NCBI GenBank assembly: GCA_017848075.1
Contig: JAGALG010000032.1
Span: 1 to 6,045, forward strand
From: Oscillospiraceae bacterium
GTDB lineage: Bacteria > Bacillota > Clostridia > Oscillospirales > Ruminococcaceae
Length of the DNA: 6,045 nucleotides
Reading direction: 5' to 3'
Positions 5,418 to 6,045 of this stretch are shown here, piece after piece. The notes under the pieces are model-generated. The model had not been told where the DNA came from. It did not search any database and was given only the letters and a program-made list of their open reading frames with translations. A program made the position numbers and the translations under genes. Every line of letters begins with the position of its first letter. Positions within the stretch are counted from its first letter, which is position 1.

Positions 5418-6045
5418 TATTTTTTCCTCCTTCCGGCAGTGCGAGGATCCAGATAGTCACGCAGACCATCGCCCAGCAGGTTCAGACTCAGCACGCAGAG
5501 AATTACAGCCACACCTGGGAAGATCATCGTCCAAGGTGCTTTGGACAGGACTGCTTTGCTGGCCTGAAGGATGTTACCCCAGCTTGCAGCCGGAGCAGGG
5601 ATACCTGCACCCAGGAAGCTGAGAGATGCCTCAGAAATAATAGCCTGTGCAAAAATGTAAGAAGCCTGAACCGTCAGCGGAGAAATTACATTTGGCAGGA
5701 TCAAAGTCCAAAGGATACGGCTGGAGCTTGCGCCCTGTACTTTTGCCGCTTCTACATAGAGCTGACCTTTGGTTACCAATGCGGAAGAACGAACGACACG
5801 GGCAACGCTTGGAGTATAAACAATGGTCAATGCAATAATAACATTCACATTGCTGGCTCCCAGCGCAGCCATCAAAGCGATCGCAAGCAGTACACCCGGA
5901 ATTGCGGTCAAGCCTTCACAAATACGCATGAGGATCATATCCAGAATTTTAAAGTAGCTGGCGTAAACACCAATAATGGTACCCAGCAGACAAGCAAAGA
6001 ACGCCACGGAACAGCCAACTCCCAAAGAAGAGCGAGCGCCGTAGA
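5417..6045 (-). CDS. Peptide ABC transporter permease, OppC/DppC type (N-terminal part outside window)
   Basis: Integral membrane subunit that forms the peptide channel with a B-type permease presumably encoded beyond the right edge. The last 208 residues are visible, against about 280-320 for the full family. Numbering from the first whole codon (base 6043), YGAR at 1-4 is the usual motif before the transporter domain. Hydrophobic segments lie near 8-31, 44-62, 66-85, 118-145 and 173-190. The EAA coupling loop, EAA-x3-G ending in ILPN, is at 98-118 and would contact the ATPases. The end (GDGLRDYLDPR) is typical of OppC/DppC. The frame stays open to the window edge and conserved residues continue upstream of the TTG at 6023-6025, so that TTG is not taken as the start. 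The order C, D, F matches oppBCDF/dppBCDF operons. Confidence 0.93.
   Translation of the reverse strand, partial: YGARSSLGVGCSVAFFACLLGTIIGVYASYFKILDMILMRICEGLTAIPGVLLAIALMAALGASNVNVIIALTIVYTPSVARVVRSSALVTKGQLYVEAAKVQGASSSRILWTLILPNVISPLTVQASYIFAQAIISEASLSFLGAGIPAPAASWGNILQASKAVLSKAPWTMIFPGVAVILCVLSLNLLGDGLRDYLDPRTAGRRKK

Noticed and set aside
6023..6025. TTG as the start of the permease
   Set aside because: Conserved OppC/DppC residues (YGAR) continue upstream in the same frame to the window edge, so the gene is simply cut off.

Overview
The window reads as chromosomal DNA from a low-to-medium GC Gram-positive anaerobe, most likely a member of the Clostridia (Oscillospirales-like). This is inferred from strong GGAGG-type ribosome binding sites, sigma-A-like promoters, compact intrinsic terminators, and a PyrB tail whose sequence recalls clostridial PyrI. 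The species cannot be named from this sequence alone. Nothing points to a phage, plasmid, insertion sequence, CRISPR array, tRNA or rRNA. No gene-free stretch exceeds 300 bases; the longest is the 219-base divergent regulatory region between pyrB and the HAD gene.

Layout from left to right. (1) The C-terminal 465 residues of an S9-family serine peptidase (+ strand) enter from the left edge. It ends in a bidirectional terminator that also serves pyrB, which converges on it. (2) pyrB (- strand) encodes aspartate carbamoyltransferase. It carries an unusual C-terminal four-cysteine module resembling the zinc domain of the regulatory subunit PyrI, but has no PyrI nucleotide-binding domain. (3) The divergent intergenic region holds two back-to-back promoters whose -35 boxes lie in the arms of a perfect 10-bp inverted repeat. 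It also holds a pyrB leader with an intrinsic terminator (attenuator) and a competing antiterminator pairing. (4) A HAD-superfamily phosphatase gene (+ strand) follows and ends in a second bidirectional terminator. (5) The last three genes (- strand) are the 3' part of a peptide ABC-transporter operon in the order permease C, ATPase D, ATPase F. They are packed with a 1-base stop/start overlap and a 1-base gap, and the operon continues off the right edge.

How the genes fit together: the transporter would import di- or oligopeptides and the S9 peptidase could hydrolyse peptides, but they are separate transcription units and the link is only thematic. PyrB makes carbamoyl-aspartate, the first committed pyrimidine intermediate. 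Its leader architecture suggests control by transcription attenuation. The most interesting points are the PyrB zinc-module fusion, the pyrB attenuator without a recognisable PyrR-binding consensus, and the shared inverted repeat at the two divergent promoters. I see no clear evidence of a wholly new multi-gene system.
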